From contig NZ_CP095757.1 of the NCBI RefSeq assembly GCF_023093535.1, positions 868,001-932,000 of the forward strand: a DNA stretch of 64,000 nt, read 5' to 3'. Each line of letters starts with the position of its first letter. The stretch's first letter is position 1. Positions 8,742-18,023 of this stretch are shown in pieces. Source of the stretch: Halovivax limisalsi (lineage in GTDB: Archaea; Halobacteriota; Halobacteria; Halobacteriales; Natrialbaceae). The notes below the pieces were generated by a model. That model was not told the origin of the DNA and searched no databases. It saw nothing but the letters and a program-made list of their open reading frames with translations. Made by a program: the position numbers and the translations under genes.

Positions 8742-8857
8742 GAATGGGGCCGTTACTTTCGCGACGCTCTCACCCGTCCGGCGACGGCCCGGCGGAGAAA
8801 ATTACTGACAGTGAACAGGTCGACGACCGCCGATCACGGCTGTGGGGCGACGGTGGA

Positions 8858-8863
8858 TTTAAG
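8858..8863 (+). promoter_or_regulatory. TATA box of hyuB-hyuA operon
   Basis: TTTAAG lies 24-29 bases before the ATG at 8887, the spacing expected for a leaderless haloarchaeal transcript. Confidence 0.5.
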
Positions 8864-8886
8864 CGCCGGCGCTTCGACGCCATCAT

Positions 8887-10710
8887 ATGGTCTCTGCCGG
8901 CGAGTTAGAGATATTCAGACACACGCTCGAAGGCGCCGTCGAAGAGATGGGGGTCACGCTCCAGCGGACGGCGTACTCGACCAACATCAAGATTCGACGC
9001 GATCACACCTGCGCGCTGTTCGACGCCGACCTGCGTCACGTCGCCCAGCACGACGTCGCGCCGCAACACATCGGGTCGCTCGTCTCGGTGGTCCCGCGAA
9101 ACCTGAAAGGTCGCCTCGAGGACCTCGAACCGGGTGACGGCCTGCTGGTCAACGACCCCTACAAGGGCGCGGTCCACCTGCCCGACGTCATGCTCATCTC
9201 GCCGCTCTTTCACGACGGCGAGCTGATCGGCGTCGCCGCCAACTCGGCCCACCACGTCGACATCGGCGGCGGGACGCCGGGCGGCATTCCCACCGACAGC
9301 ACGGACCTCTACGGCGAGGGGATCATCCTCCCGCTGTCGAAGGCCGTCGAGGACTGGGCGTACGACGAGACGGTGCTCGACCTGATCCGGCGCAACGTCC
9401 GCGGCGCGGAGATGCGCCTGGGCGACTACCGCGCCCAGCTCGGCGCGAACCGCATCGGCGAGCAGCGCTATGGCGACCTCCACGACCGCTACGGCACCGA
9501 CACCGTCGAAACGTACCTCGACGAACTGCTCGACGCGACCGAGAAGCGCGTTCGCGCGGCCATCGCCGACCTGCCCGACGGCACCTACGAGGCGAGCGAT
9601 CACATGGACGGCGACGGCGTCGTCGACGAGCCGGTCCGCCTCCAGCTCGCGATCACGGTCGACGACGACGAGTTGACCGTCGACTTCACCGGCACCGCCG
9701 AGCAGAACGAGGGGCCGCTCAACTGCACGCCCGCGATGATCTTCTCCGGGACGATGAGCGTCATCATGTCGCTGCTGGGCGCCGACCTCCCGAAGAACGA
9801 CGGCTTCTACCGCCCGTTCGAGTTCGTCACGCCCGAGGGGACGATGGTCAACCCGAACCCCCAGGCGCCGGTCGCCTCGGGCTGGGAGATCCCCATGCGC
9901 GCGGGCGAACTCGTCACGAAGGCGATGGCGGATGCCCTCCCCGACGAGACGATCGCCGCGACGAAGGGCATCGTCTGCAACATCGCCTACGGCGGCGACG
10001 ACCCCCGCGACGACGGCGAGTACGTCTACTACGAGACGGTCGCCGGCGGCTACGGCGCGCGCAAGGAGAAAGACGGGATGGAGGCCGTCCAGACGCACTT
10101 CCAGAACACCGCCAACAGCCCGATCGAGGAGCTCGAACGCGAGGTGCCGCTGTACGTCCGCCGGTACGAACTCATCCAGGACTCGGCGGGCGCGGGCCGG
10201 ACCCGCGGCGGCCTCGGCGTGCGCCGGGACATGGAGTTCTACGACCACCGGACCCAGTTCTCGATCCTCTCCGATCGCGCGAAATCGGACCCGTGGGGGC
10301 TCTTCGGGGGCGAGAGCGGTCGACGCGCGCACTACGTGATGGACCCCGACACCGACGACGAGCGGGCCGTGAGCTCGAAGTCGACGACGACGCTCGCCCC
10401 GGGCGGCGTCGCCAGCATCCAGACGCCCGGCGGCGGGGGCTACGGCGACCCGCTCGAGCGCGACCCCGAGGCCGTGCTCGAAGACGTCCGCGACGAGAAG
10501 GTCTCGGCCGAGGCGGCCCGCGAACGCTACGGCGTCGTCGTCAGCGACGGCGAGCTCGACCGGGAGGCGACTCAGGACCGTCGGGAGGAGCTGCGGGCGG
10601 CGCGGCCCGATGGTGGGACGGAGGCGGCGAACGCGCCGGATGGAGGGCGCGACGATAGCGGGACGACCCCGCCGGCCGCCGAGCGCGATGCGGAGGTGAG
10701 CGCCGAATGA
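8887..10710 (+). CDS. hyuB: Hydantoinase B / 5-oxoprolinase beta family subunit
   Basis: The 607-residue protein has the canonical HyuB motif VNDPYKGAVHLPD (residues 88-100) and AHHVDIGG (121-128), which carry likely metal or substrate ligands (Asp90, His97, Asp100, His122/123, Asp125). It ends with the family's GGGGYGDPLERDPEAV and YGVVV-x3-GELDREAT motifs plus a variable acidic tail. HyuB acts with ATP-using HyuA to open lactam or hydantoin rings, such as 5-oxoproline or N-methylhydantoin, and related complexes carboxylate ketones. It is translationally coupled to hyuA (ATGA). The substrate is unknown. This is the most conventional of the six HyuB proteins in the window. Confidence 0.9.
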   Translation: MVSAGELEIFRHTLEGAVEEMGVTLQRTAYSTNIKIRRDHTCALFDADLRHVAQHDVAPQHIGSLVSVVPRNLKGRLEDLEPGDGLLVNDPYKGAVHLPDVMLISPLFHDGELIGVAANSAHHVDIGGGTPGGIPTDSTDLYGEGIILPLSKAVEDWAYDETVLDLIRRNVRGAEMRLGDYRAQLGANRIGEQRYGDLHDRYGTDTVETYLDELLDATEKRVRAAIADLPDGTYEASDHMDGDGVVDEPVRLQLAITVDDDELTVDFTGTAEQNEGPLNCTPAMIFSGTMSVIMSLLGADLPKNDGFYRPFEFVTPEGTMVNPNPQAPVASGWEIPMRAGELVTKAMADALPDETIAATKGIVCNIAYGGDDPRDDGEYVYYETVAGGYGARKEKDGMEAVQTHFQNTANSPIEELEREVPLYVRRYELIQDSAGAGRTRGGLGVRRDMEFYDHRTQFSILSDRAKSDPWGLFGGESGRRAHYVMDPDTDDERAVSSKSTTTLAPGGVASIQTPGGGGYGDPLERDPEAVLEDVRDEKVSAEAARERYGVVVSDGELDREATQDRREELRAARPDGGTEAANAPDGGRDDSGTTPPAAERDAEVSAE

Positions 10711-12734
10711 CCGTCCGCATCGGCGTCGACACCGGCGGGACGTTCACCGACGTGGTCTACTACGACGAGGAGACCGGCCGTGTGTCGGTGACCAAGACGC
10801 CGTCGACGCCGCCGGACTTCGACCGCGGCGTGCTCAACGGGATCGACAAGATCCTCGCCGAGACTGACGCGGACCCCGGGTCGGTCTCCTTCCTCAGCCA
10901 CGGGACGACCGTCGGGACGAACGCGGTTCTCGAGGAGGAGATCCCGCCGCTCGGCCTGATCACCAACGAGGGCCTGCGCGACGTCCTCGAGATCGGCGAC
11001 CAGACGCGCCCGGAGCTGTACAACCTCCAGACGGAGAAGCCGCCGGCGCTCGTTCCGCGGCGACACCGAAAGGAGGTGCCCGGACGCCTCGATGCCGACG
11101 GCGATGAGGTGGATCCGCTCGACGAGACCGCGGTCCGCGAGGTCGCGCGCGAACTCGCCGACGCCGAGGTCGAGTCGGTCGTCGTCTCGATGCTGTTTTC
11201 CTACCTGAACCCTGACCACGAGCGCCGCGTGGCCGAGATCGTCACGGAGGAGACGGATCTTTCCTGTACGCGTTCCTCCGCGGTTCACCCGGAGATCCGC
11301 GAGTACGATCGGACGATCACGACGGTCCTGAACGAGGCGGTCAGGACGACCGTCGAGGCGTACTTCGCGCGCCTCGACGCGGGCATCCTCGAACGGGACA
11401 TCGACGTGCCGCTCAACGTCATGCACTCCGGCGGCGGCATCTTCGGCACGACGGGCGCGACCGAGGCCGCGATCCGGACGGTGCTCTCGGGCCCGGCCGC
11501 GGGCGCGGTCGCCACGCGCGACGTCACCGACGCGGAGGGCTTCCCGAACGCGATCGGGATCGACATGGGCGGGACGAGCGCCGACGTCAGCATCGTCCGG
11601 GACGGCGAGATCGTCCGCTCGACGTCGGGCGAGATCAACGACCTGCCGGTCAACACGCCGATGATCGACATCAACACCGTCGGCTCCGGCGGCGGTTCGA
11701 TCGCCTGGCTGGACGCCGGCGGCGGCCTCCACGTCGGCCCCGAGAGCGCGGGCGCCGACCCCGGCCCGATCTGCTACGGTCGCGGCGGCGAGCGGCCGAC
11801 GCTCACCGACGCGAACCTCCTGCTCGGTCGGGTGAGCCCCGAGAACTTCCTGGGCGGCGAGATGGACCTCGCCGTCGAGAAGACCCGCGACATCTTCGAG
11901 TCCGAGATCGCAGACCCCCTGGGCGAGTCGATCGAGGAGGCCGCGCTGTCGGTCGTCCGCGTCGCCAACGCCAGCCTGGCCCGCGAGATCCGCCGCGTGA
12001 CGGTCGAGCGCGGGCACGACCCGGCCGACTTCGCGCTGGTGGCCTTCGGCGGCGCCGGCCCGATGCAGGCGCCCTCGGTCGCCGCGGAGCTGGACGTCGA
12101 GGCGACGATCGTCCCGCGTAACCCGGGCGTCTTCTCCGCGCGCGGGCTATTGCTCGCCGACGTTCGCATGGACGAGTCCCGCTCGGCCCGCGCCGCCGGC
12201 GACGACCCGGCCGCCATCGCCGACGGGTTCGACGAACTCGCCGCGACGCTCCTCGATCGCTTCGCCGAGCAGTCGATCGACCCGGAGACGGTCACGGTCG
12301 AGCGGAGCGTCGACCTGCGCTACGCGGGTCAGTCCTACGAACTCACGGTGGACGCGCCCGACGGCGAGATCGACGCCGCGGCGCTCGAGACCGTTCGTGA
12401 GCGCTTCCACGCGGCCCACGAGCGTCGCTACGGCTACGCGAACCCCGACGAGCCGGTGGAGTTCGTCACCCTCCGGGTCAACGGCGTCGTCCCGACCCCG
12501 CGCTTCGAGGACGCGCTGACCGCGGCCGACGAGGCGGCCGACCGCGAGAGTCGCGCGGTCTACTTCGCGGACTCGGGCTACCGCGAGGCCGGCGTCTACC
12601 GGCGCGAGGCCCTGGCGCCCGGCGCGTCCGTCGACGGGCCGGCGATCCTCGAAGGCGCCGGCTCCACGACGGTGGTCCCGCCGGAGACCACCGCGAGCGT
12701 CACCGAGAACGGTAACGTCGTCATCAGACGGTAG
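10707..12734 (+). CDS. hyuA: Hydantoinase A / 5-oxoprolinase alpha family subunit
   Basis: The 675-residue product begins RIGVDTGGTFTD, the first phosphate loop of the ASKHA-like HyuA N-terminal domain. It then shows SHGTTVGTNAVLE (residues 68-80) and, in the middle, IGIDMGGTSADVSIV and GSGGGSIAWLD. These are the ATP-binding elements of HyuA, which phosphorylates the amide oxygen before ring opening. Its start overlaps the hyuB stop by four bases, so a 1:1 complex is expected. At 675 residues the length is normal for the family. It is one of three HyuA proteins here. Confidence 0.9.
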   Translation: MTVRIGVDTGGTFTDVVYYDEETGRVSVTKTPSTPPDFDRGVLNGIDKILAETDADPGSVSFLSHGTTVGTNAVLEEEIPPLGLITNEGLRDVLEIGDQTRPELYNLQTEKPPALVPRRHRKEVPGRLDADGDEVDPLDETAVREVARELADAEVESVVVSMLFSYLNPDHERRVAEIVTEETDLSCTRSSAVHPEIREYDRTITTVLNEAVRTTVEAYFARLDAGILERDIDVPLNVMHSGGGIFGTTGATEAAIRTVLSGPAAGAVATRDVTDAEGFPNAIGIDMGGTSADVSIVRDGEIVRSTSGEINDLPVNTPMIDINTVGSGGGSIAWLDAGGGLHVGPESAGADPGPICYGRGGERPTLTDANLLLGRVSPENFLGGEMDLAVEKTRDIFESEIADPLGESIEEAALSVVRVANASLAREIRRVTVERGHDPADFALVAFGGAGPMQAPSVAAELDVEATIVPRNPGVFSARGLLLADVRMDESRSARAAGDDPAAIADGFDELAATLLDRFAEQSIDPETVTVERSVDLRYAGQSYELTVDAPDGEIDAAALETVRERFHAAHERRYGYANPDEPVEFVTLRVNGVVPTPRFEDALTAADEAADRESRAVYFADSGYREAGVYRREALAPGASVDGPAILEGAGSTTVVPPETTASVTENGNVVIRR

Positions 12735-12824
12735 GGCCGACCGGGGACCCTGGTCGAGAGCCAGCCGATCTACTTCGTCGCCGATTCGGTGGGCCCGCCA
12801 CCGGCGACGCGTTCCCGACGAACG

Positions 12825-12830
12825 TTTATG
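12825..12830 (+). promoter_or_regulatory. TATA-like box of HpcH/HpaI aldolase gene
   Basis: AACGTTTATGTC lies 24-29 bases before the ATG at 12854. This indicates a separate promoter despite the short distance to hyuA. Confidence 0.5.
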
Positions 12831-12853
12831 TCGCGTCCGTCCGAGAACCCGCC

Positions 12854-13651
12854 ATGGCATTCGATTCGCGGCCGCGATCGCGCGTACTCGACGCGCTCGA
12901 CGGGGAGGAACCGGTCTTCGGGGCGACCGTTCTCACCGCCTCGCCGGCGATGATCGAGGCGCTCGCGTCGGTCGAGCTGGACTACGTCTGGGTCGACTTG
13001 GAACACGCCGGGCCCAGTCCGTACGACACGGAGGCGATCGCGTCGCTCGCCCGCGCGGCCGAGGTGGCCGACGTCGACCTCCTGATCCGGGTTCCGGAGG
13101 CGAGTCGGACGATGATCAATAGCGTCGTCGACGCGGGGGCCGACGTCGTCCTCGTGCCGAAGGTGGACTCGGCCGAGGAGGCGCGGCGGGCCGTCCGGGC
13201 GGCGCGGTTCGAACACGACGGCGAGCCGGGCGATCGGGGCGCCCCGTTGACGCGCAGTTCGGGCTGGACGACCGCCGACGCGGACCTGCCGTCGCGGGCG
13301 GATCGGTCGGTCGGGGTCGGCGTGATGCTCGAGACCGCCGCGGCGGTCGACGCCGCGAGCGAGATCCTCGCGGTTCCGGGCGTCGCGTTCGGCTTCGTCG
13401 GCCCCGGCGACCTCTCGATCTCGGCCGGCCGTCCCCTCGAATCGGACCATCCCGATGTGGGCCCACAGCTCGATCGACTCGAACGCGCGGCTGCGGACGT
13501 CGACGCGGCGCTGGGCCGGATCGCGACCGATCCCGCCGAGATCGCGACCGCGATCGGGTCCGGCTATCGGGTGTTTCGAATCGGCGTGGACACGGTGGCC
13601 GTGGCGTCGACCGTGACCGACCGACTCGCCGAAGCTCGATCTCGGTTCTGA
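12854..13651 (+). CDS. HpcH/HpaI aldolase-family protein
   Basis: The 265-residue protein matches class II pyruvate aldolases of the HpcH/HpaI family. It has WVDLEHAGPS (residues 46-55), VLVPKVDSAEEA near 98 and the FVGPGDLS motif. These motifs hold the metal-binding glutamate/aspartate and the phosphate-type loop. The enzymes cleave 4-hydroxy-2-oxoacids to pyruvate or an aldehyde. A low-complexity charged insertion around residues 118-148 (EHDGEPGDRG...) is unusual relative to the compact bacterial enzymes. It may process the carbon skeleton released upstream, but this is inference from position only. Confidence 0.85.
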   Translation: MAFDSRPRSRVLDALDGEEPVFGATVLTASPAMIEALASVELDYVWVDLEHAGPSPYDTEAIASLARAAEVADVDLLIRVPEASRTMINSVVDAGADVVLVPKVDSAEEARRAVRAARFEHDGEPGDRGAPLTRSSGWTTADADLPSRADRSVGVGVMLETAAAVDAASEILAVPGVAFGFVGPGDLSISAGRPLESDHPDVGPQLDRLERAAADVDAALGRIATDPAEIATAIGSGYRVFRIGVDTVAVASTVTDRLAEARSRF

Positions 13652-13760
13652 CCCGGACCCGCTTAATATTGACAGGGTAACGCCCGTATCTGGGAAGTGT
13701 ACGGTCGCAACCATTCCGTCCGCGATTTTTACCGCGATCAGTCCGTAACGAAAACGGAAA

Positions 13761-13770
13761 CTTATATGAT
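13761..13770 (+). promoter_or_regulatory. Promoter of livKHMGF operon
   Basis: GGAAACTTATATGATAATG contains a strong TATA box (13762-13767). Transcription would start near 13790, ahead of both candidate livK start codons. Confidence 0.6.
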
Positions 13771-13825
13771 AATGTGCTAGGAACAGTGGGCCAACCGTGG
13801 GATGGTACCGCACGGCCGTGGGATT

Positions 13826-15094
13826 ATGACAGACAACGATACCAACGCGAACGGGACGACGAATCGGCGACCGTTTCTAAAGACGATGGCGGCCGGTGGT
13901 GCGACGGCCGCGCTGGCCGGCTGCCTCGACTCGCTGACCGGCGGTGGCGGTGACGGTTCGACCTACGACGTGGGGCTAGTGAACCCGTATACGGGCGACC
14001 TGGCTCCATTCGCGGATCGGAACGACCGGGGCAGCGACCTCGCGCTGAACCAGATCAACGACGAGAAGGTCGCGGGCGGGACGATCAACAAGATCACCGC
14101 GGACTCGGAGACGACGTCGAACGCCGGCGTCAGCGCGGCACAGAAGCTCGTCAACCAGGACGGCGTCGACGTCCTCACCGGGCCCTGTTCGAGCGGCGTC
14201 GCGGTCTCGATCGCGGAGTCGGTGACGATTCCGAACGAGATCACGCACATCATGATCAACTCGACGGCGCCGGGGATCACGAACCTCGAGGACGACGGCT
14301 ACTGCCTCCGGACCTCGCCCTCGGACGCGTTCCAGGGCCAGGCCCTCGCGCAGGTCGTCGCCGACAACGGCCCGAGTTCGGCCTCGGTGATCATGGTCAA
14401 CAACGACTACGGGCAGGGGCTGGCAGACGCCTTCAAGGCCCGATACGAGGAACTCGGCAACACGGTCGAGACGATGGTGCCCGCCGAGCAGGGACGCAGT
14501 TCCTACTCGGCCCAGCTCAACGAGGCGACGAACGCCGAGCCGGAGGCCGTCGTCTTCATCGTCTACCCGCAGTCGTTCATGACGATGATTCGGGAAGCCT
14601 ACGAGATGGGCATCCAGGAGGACTACTCGGTCTTCGGCGCGGAGAGTATGGTCTCCGACGAGGTCGAGAACAACGTCTCCGCCGAAGCGATCAACGGCAT
14701 GAAGGGGACGAACCCGAGCCCGCCGATCGAGAGCGAGGTCTACCAGAACTTCGCCGAGGACTTCCAGAACGAGTACGACCGGCAGCCGACGGTCTGGGCG
14801 GCCTACGCCTACGACGCGTACATGCTGCTCGGGCTCGCGATTCACGCCGCGGGCGAGTACGGGAGTGACGCGGTCAAGGAGCAGATCTACGAGGTCAGCA
14901 AGCCCGACGGCACGGAGGTCTCCTCCATCGCGGAGGGCAAGAGCGAACTCGACGCCGGGAACTCGATCAACTACCAGGGTGCCAGCGGGAACGTCGACCT
15001 GGACGAGAACGGCGACCCGTCGGGGACCTACCAGCACTGGGAGGTCATCGACGGCGCGTTCGAGATGCAGGGCTTCGTCGACACGAGCCAGTAA
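13826..15094 (+). CDS. livK: Branched-chain amino acid ABC transporter substrate-binding lipoprotein
   Basis: The 422-residue protein has a Tat signal (RRPFLK near residue 14) and a lipobox ending LAGC, so it is exported folded and anchored by lipid. The mature part is a periplasmic-binding-protein type I (Liv) fold, with GLVNPYTGDLAPF near its start and VNNDYGQG in the middle. Liv proteins bind amino acids, amides or aromatic acids, so the ligand is open. An in-frame ATG at 13802 is possible, but the MTDNDTN start at 13826 looks more like a haloarchaeal N-terminus. It is first in a five-gene transporter operon. Confidence 0.9.
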   Translation: MTDNDTNANGTTNRRPFLKTMAAGGATAALAGCLDSLTGGGGDGSTYDVGLVNPYTGDLAPFADRNDRGSDLALNQINDEKVAGGTINKITADSETTSNAGVSAAQKLVNQDGVDVLTGPCSSGVAVSIAESVTIPNEITHIMINSTAPGITNLEDDGYCLRTSPSDAFQGQALAQVVADNGPSSASVIMVNNDYGQGLADAFKARYEELGNTVETMVPAEQGRSSYSAQLNEATNAEPEAVVFIVYPQSFMTMIREAYEMGIQEDYSVFGAESMVSDEVENNVSAEAINGMKGTNPSPPIESEVYQNFAEDFQNEYDRQPTVWAAYAYDAYMLLGLAIHAAGEYGSDAVKEQIYEVSKPDGTEVSSIAEGKSELDAGNSINYQGASGNVDLDENGDPSGTYQHWEVIDGAFEMQGFVDTSQ

Positions 15095-15109
15095 GCAGTA
15101 CTCCTATCG

Positions 15110-16006
15110 ATGGCCTTTGAACTTCAACTGGTCGCGAACGGCATCGTATTCGGTAGTATCATCCTTCTCGCCTCGGTGGGCCTCTCGTTACTCTACGGCA
15201 TCGGCAACTTCGCGAACTTCGCCCACGGCGAGTTCCTCACGATCGGCGCGTTCGTCACGTTTGCGGGCTACGTCACGCTCGGGCTGCCGATCTACGTCGC
15301 CGGTCTGCTTGCGTTCGTCGTCGTCGGGATTCTCGGCGTCGTTCTTGACCGCACGCTGATGGCCCAGCACCGCGACTCGACGCCGATCGTCATGCTGATA
15401 CTGACGATCGGGCTCGCGTTGTTCCTGCGGGCGATGATCCGCATCATCTGGGGTGGCAATCAGGAATCGCTCCAGATGCCGCTCGAGCGGGGGACGCAGT
15501 TGCTCGAGGGCGCGACCCTCGGCATCGACTACAGCCTGCGTCTGACCTCGACCGACGTCATCATCGTGGCGCTGGGACTCGCGCTCGCGGCCGCGACGCA
15601 CCTGTTCCTGACGCGGACGCGCATGGGGATCGCGATGCGGGCGACGGCGGACAACAAGTCGCTCGCGAAGGTCGCCGGCATCGACACCGACAACGTCATG
15701 ACGGTCACCTGGGCGCTGTCGGGCGCCCTCGCCGGCGCCGGCGGCATGTTGCTGGCGATGCAGACCGGCGTCCTGTTCCCGCGGATGGGATTCAACATCG
15801 TGCTGGTGGTGTTCGCGGCGGTCATCCTCGGCGGGATCGGCAGCCCGTACGGGGCGATGGTCGGCGCGTACATCATCGGCGTCGCACAAGAGATTAGTAT
15901 TATGATACCTGGCGTCGCGGCGGAGTACCGGTACGCGTTCGCGTTCCTGATCATGGTCGCCGTACTGCTCTACAGACCGCAAGGTATCGCCGGAGGGAGG
16001 TGGTGA
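15110..16006 (+). CDS. livH: Branched-chain amino acid ABC transporter permease LivH
   Basis: The 298-residue inner-membrane permease has about eight hydrophobic segments. Diagnostic LivH features are GLSLLYGIGNFANFAHGEF near residue 25, AMRATADNKSLAKVAGID around 180, and the C-terminal LYRPQGI. It pairs with LivM to form the channel for the compound bound by the preceding lipoprotein. It starts 15 bases after livK and ends 1 base before livM, consistent with one operon. Confidence 0.92.
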   Translation: MAFELQLVANGIVFGSIILLASVGLSLLYGIGNFANFAHGEFLTIGAFVTFAGYVTLGLPIYVAGLLAFVVVGILGVVLDRTLMAQHRDSTPIVMLILTIGLALFLRAMIRIIWGGNQESLQMPLERGTQLLEGATLGIDYSLRLTSTDVIIVALGLALAAATHLFLTRTRMGIAMRATADNKSLAKVAGIDTDNVMTVTWALSGALAGAGGMLLAMQTGVLFPRMGFNIVLVVFAAVILGGIGSPYGAMVGAYIIGVAQEISIMIPGVAAEYRYAFAFLIMVAVLLYRPQGIAGGRW

Positions 16007-16007
16007 G

Positions 16008-16976
16008 ATGGCGCTGAGTGGCACCGCCGCGTTCCTCGTCAGCATGCTGACGCTGGGCGCCATCTACGCCATCCTGGCGATCGGCCTGAACCTCCAGTGG
16101 GGCCAGACCGGCCTGTTCAACATCAGCGTCGCGGCCTTCTGGGGGATCGGCGCCTACACGGCGGCGCTCGTCTCGAAGGCGGGCGACGCCGACACCGCCT
16201 TCGGCTGGGCGCTGCCGTACCTCTGGGTCGACGTCCTCGGATTCCCGATCCCGATCCCGGTCGCGATCCTCGTGGCCGCGCTCGTCTGCGGGGTGGTCGC
16301 CGTCCTCATCGGCATTCCGACGCTGCGGTTGCGCGCGGACTACCTCGCCATCGCGACGCTGGGCCTCGCCGAGACCATCCGCCTGATCTTCCTCAACGAA
16401 GGCTGGTTGACGGGCGGCGGCACGGGGTCGACGGTGAACAACCCCCTGATCGACCTCGAGTACACCAACCTCACGCTCCTGGTGATCACGCTGATCGTCC
16501 TGGGCATCGTCTACTGGTTGGCCGAGAGCGGCGTCCGGAGTCCGTGGGGCCGCGCGCTGGAAGCGATCCGCGACGACGAGGACGTCGCCCAGGCGCTCGG
16601 GAAGAACACGTTCTCGCTGAAGATGCAGGCGTTCGTCATCGGGAGCATGATCATGGGAATCGCCGGGGCGCTGACGGCGCTGCGGCTCAACTACCTCACC
16701 CCGTTCGAGTTCATCCCCGAGTACACGTTCTACATCTGGATCGCCGTCATCGTCGGCGGCAGCGGCTCGAACCGCGGGGCGATCCTCGGCGCGGGATTCC
16801 TGATGCTGCTCCGCGAGGGCCCCCGATTCATCGCCGACGAGGTGCCGTCGATATCGGCCAGCATGGCCGCAGATCTGCGATTCCTGCTGATCGGCGGCCT
16901 GCTGATGCTGATCGTGACCTACAGGCCGCAGGGATTCCTCGGCGACAAGCAACTCATGACGGAGGACACATCATGA
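16008..16976 (+). CDS. livM: Branched-chain amino acid ABC transporter permease LivM
   Basis: The 322-residue membrane protein shows the LivM hallmarks LNLQWGQTGLFNISVAAFWGIGAY (in part) near residue 30, LRLRADYLAIATLGLAE near 108, and PWGRALEAIRDDEDVAQALGKN at the cytoplasmic coupling loop. It is the second half of the Liv channel. Its stop overlaps the start of a 27-codon frame (ATGA), and livG begins 77 bases further on, an unusually long gap for this otherwise packed operon. Confidence 0.92.
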   Translation: MALSGTAAFLVSMLTLGAIYAILAIGLNLQWGQTGLFNISVAAFWGIGAYTAALVSKAGDADTAFGWALPYLWVDVLGFPIPIPVAILVAALVCGVVAVLIGIPTLRLRADYLAIATLGLAETIRLIFLNEGWLTGGGTGSTVNNPLIDLEYTNLTLLVITLIVLGIVYWLAESGVRSPWGRALEAIRDDEDVAQALGKNTFSLKMQAFVIGSMIMGIAGALTALRLNYLTPFEFIPEYTFYIWIAVIVGGSGSNRGAILGAGFLMLLREGPRFIADEVPSISASMAADLRFLLIGGLLMLIVTYRPQGFLGDKQLMTEDTS

Positions 16977-17056
16977 CCGAGCGTCACGCACGACGCGGAC
17001 GGATTGAGAACCGCGACCGTCGATCTCGCCGCCGCGGGGAGGTGACCGGCGCATGA
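16973..17056 (+). CDS. Possible 27-residue basic small protein between livM and livG
   Basis: This short frame starts at an ATG overlapping the livM stop and ends in a TGA overlapping the livG ATG. Both junctions have purine-rich Shine-Dalgarno-like sequences (GGAGGA before it and GGGGAGGTGA inside it ahead of livG). About 11 of its 27 residues are arginine, unlike haloarchaeal proteins, so it may be only a translated spacer that couples livM to livG. There is no homology evidence. Confidence 0.25.
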   Translation: MTERHARRGRIENRDRRSRRRGEVTGA

Positions 17057-18021
17057 GCGACGAACCGCTGCTCGCCGTCGACAACATCGAGAAGCACTTC
17101 GGCGGCATCACCGCCGTCGACGGCGTCGAGTTCGAGATCGAGGAGGGAACGATCGTCGGCCTGATCGGCCCGAACGGCGCCGGCAAGACGACGACGTTCA
17201 AGATGCTCGGCGGCTTCCTCCCGCCGGACGCCGGCGCGGTCCGCTACCGCGGGACCGATCTGCAGGAGATCATGCGACCGAGTCGCGCGGAGAAGACCTA
17301 CCTCGGCGGCTCGGCGGCGCTCGTCGCCGGTCTCGGCGGCCTCGCGCTCGCCGGCCAGTCCGATCCGTCGATGGCCGTCGAGGCGGGCGCGGCCGCCGTC
17401 GGCGCGGGGGCCGGTCTGGGCGCCTATCACGGCCAGAATCTGCTCAAGACGCAGTACCTCGGGCACAAGTACAGCCGGCCGTTCCAGGTCTCGCGCGCTG
17501 GGATGATGCGGACGTTCCAGATCACGCGCGAACTGGAGGGCCTGACCGTCTTCGAGAACCTGCTGCTCTCGCCGAAGGACCAGCCCGGCGAGAACGTCCT
17601 CAAGACCTGGCTGCGCTTCGACAGCGTCGCCGAGACCGAGGCCGCGAATCGCGAGCGCGCCGAGGAGGTCCTCGAGTTGCTCGACTTAGAGCACCTCAGG
17701 GACGAGTACGCGGGCAATCTCAGCGGCGGGCAGCGCAAGCTGCTCGAACTCGGCCGCGTGCTGATGGCCGATCCCGAGCTGATCCTGCTCGACGAACCCG
17801 TCGCCGGCGTCAACCCGACCCTCTCGAAGACGCTGCTCGAACGCATCAGGGAGCTGCGCGACCAGGGCTACACCTTCTGCGTCGTCGAGCACGACATGGA
17901 CGTCATCATGAACCTATCGGAGCGCATCATCGTCATGCACCAGGGCAAGAAGTTGATGGAAGGCACCCCGGACGAGGTACAGGGCGATCAACGAGTCATC
18001 GACGCGTACCTGGGGGGCTGA
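17053..18021 (+). CDS. livG: Branched-chain amino acid ABC transporter ATP-binding protein LivG with internal insertion
   Basis: The 322-residue ATPase has Walker A GPNGAGKTT (residues 39-47), RTFQITRELEGLTVFENLL near 153, signature LSGGQRK, Walker B LILLDEPVAGVNP and the H-loop EHDMDV. LivG proteins are usually about 250-260 residues. The extra length is an insertion at about residues 77-148, between the first beta-domain and the RTFQ helix. It contains a hydrophobic stretch (84-101) and an Ala/Gly-rich segment (110-124). GGGGAGGTGA before the ATG at 17053 is a strong ribosome binding site. Confidence 0.9.
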   Translation: MSDEPLLAVDNIEKHFGGITAVDGVEFEIEEGTIVGLIGPNGAGKTTTFKMLGGFLPPDAGAVRYRGTDLQEIMRPSRAEKTYLGGSAALVAGLGGLALAGQSDPSMAVEAGAAAVGAGAGLGAYHGQNLLKTQYLGHKYSRPFQVSRAGMMRTFQITRELEGLTVFENLLLSPKDQPGENVLKTWLRFDSVAETEAANRERAEEVLELLDLEHLRDEYAGNLSGGQRKLLELGRVLMADPELILLDEPVAGVNPTLSKTLLERIRELRDQGYTFCVVEHDMDVIMNLSERIIVMHQGKKLMEGTPDEVQGDQRVIDAYLGG

Positions 18022-18023
18022 CG

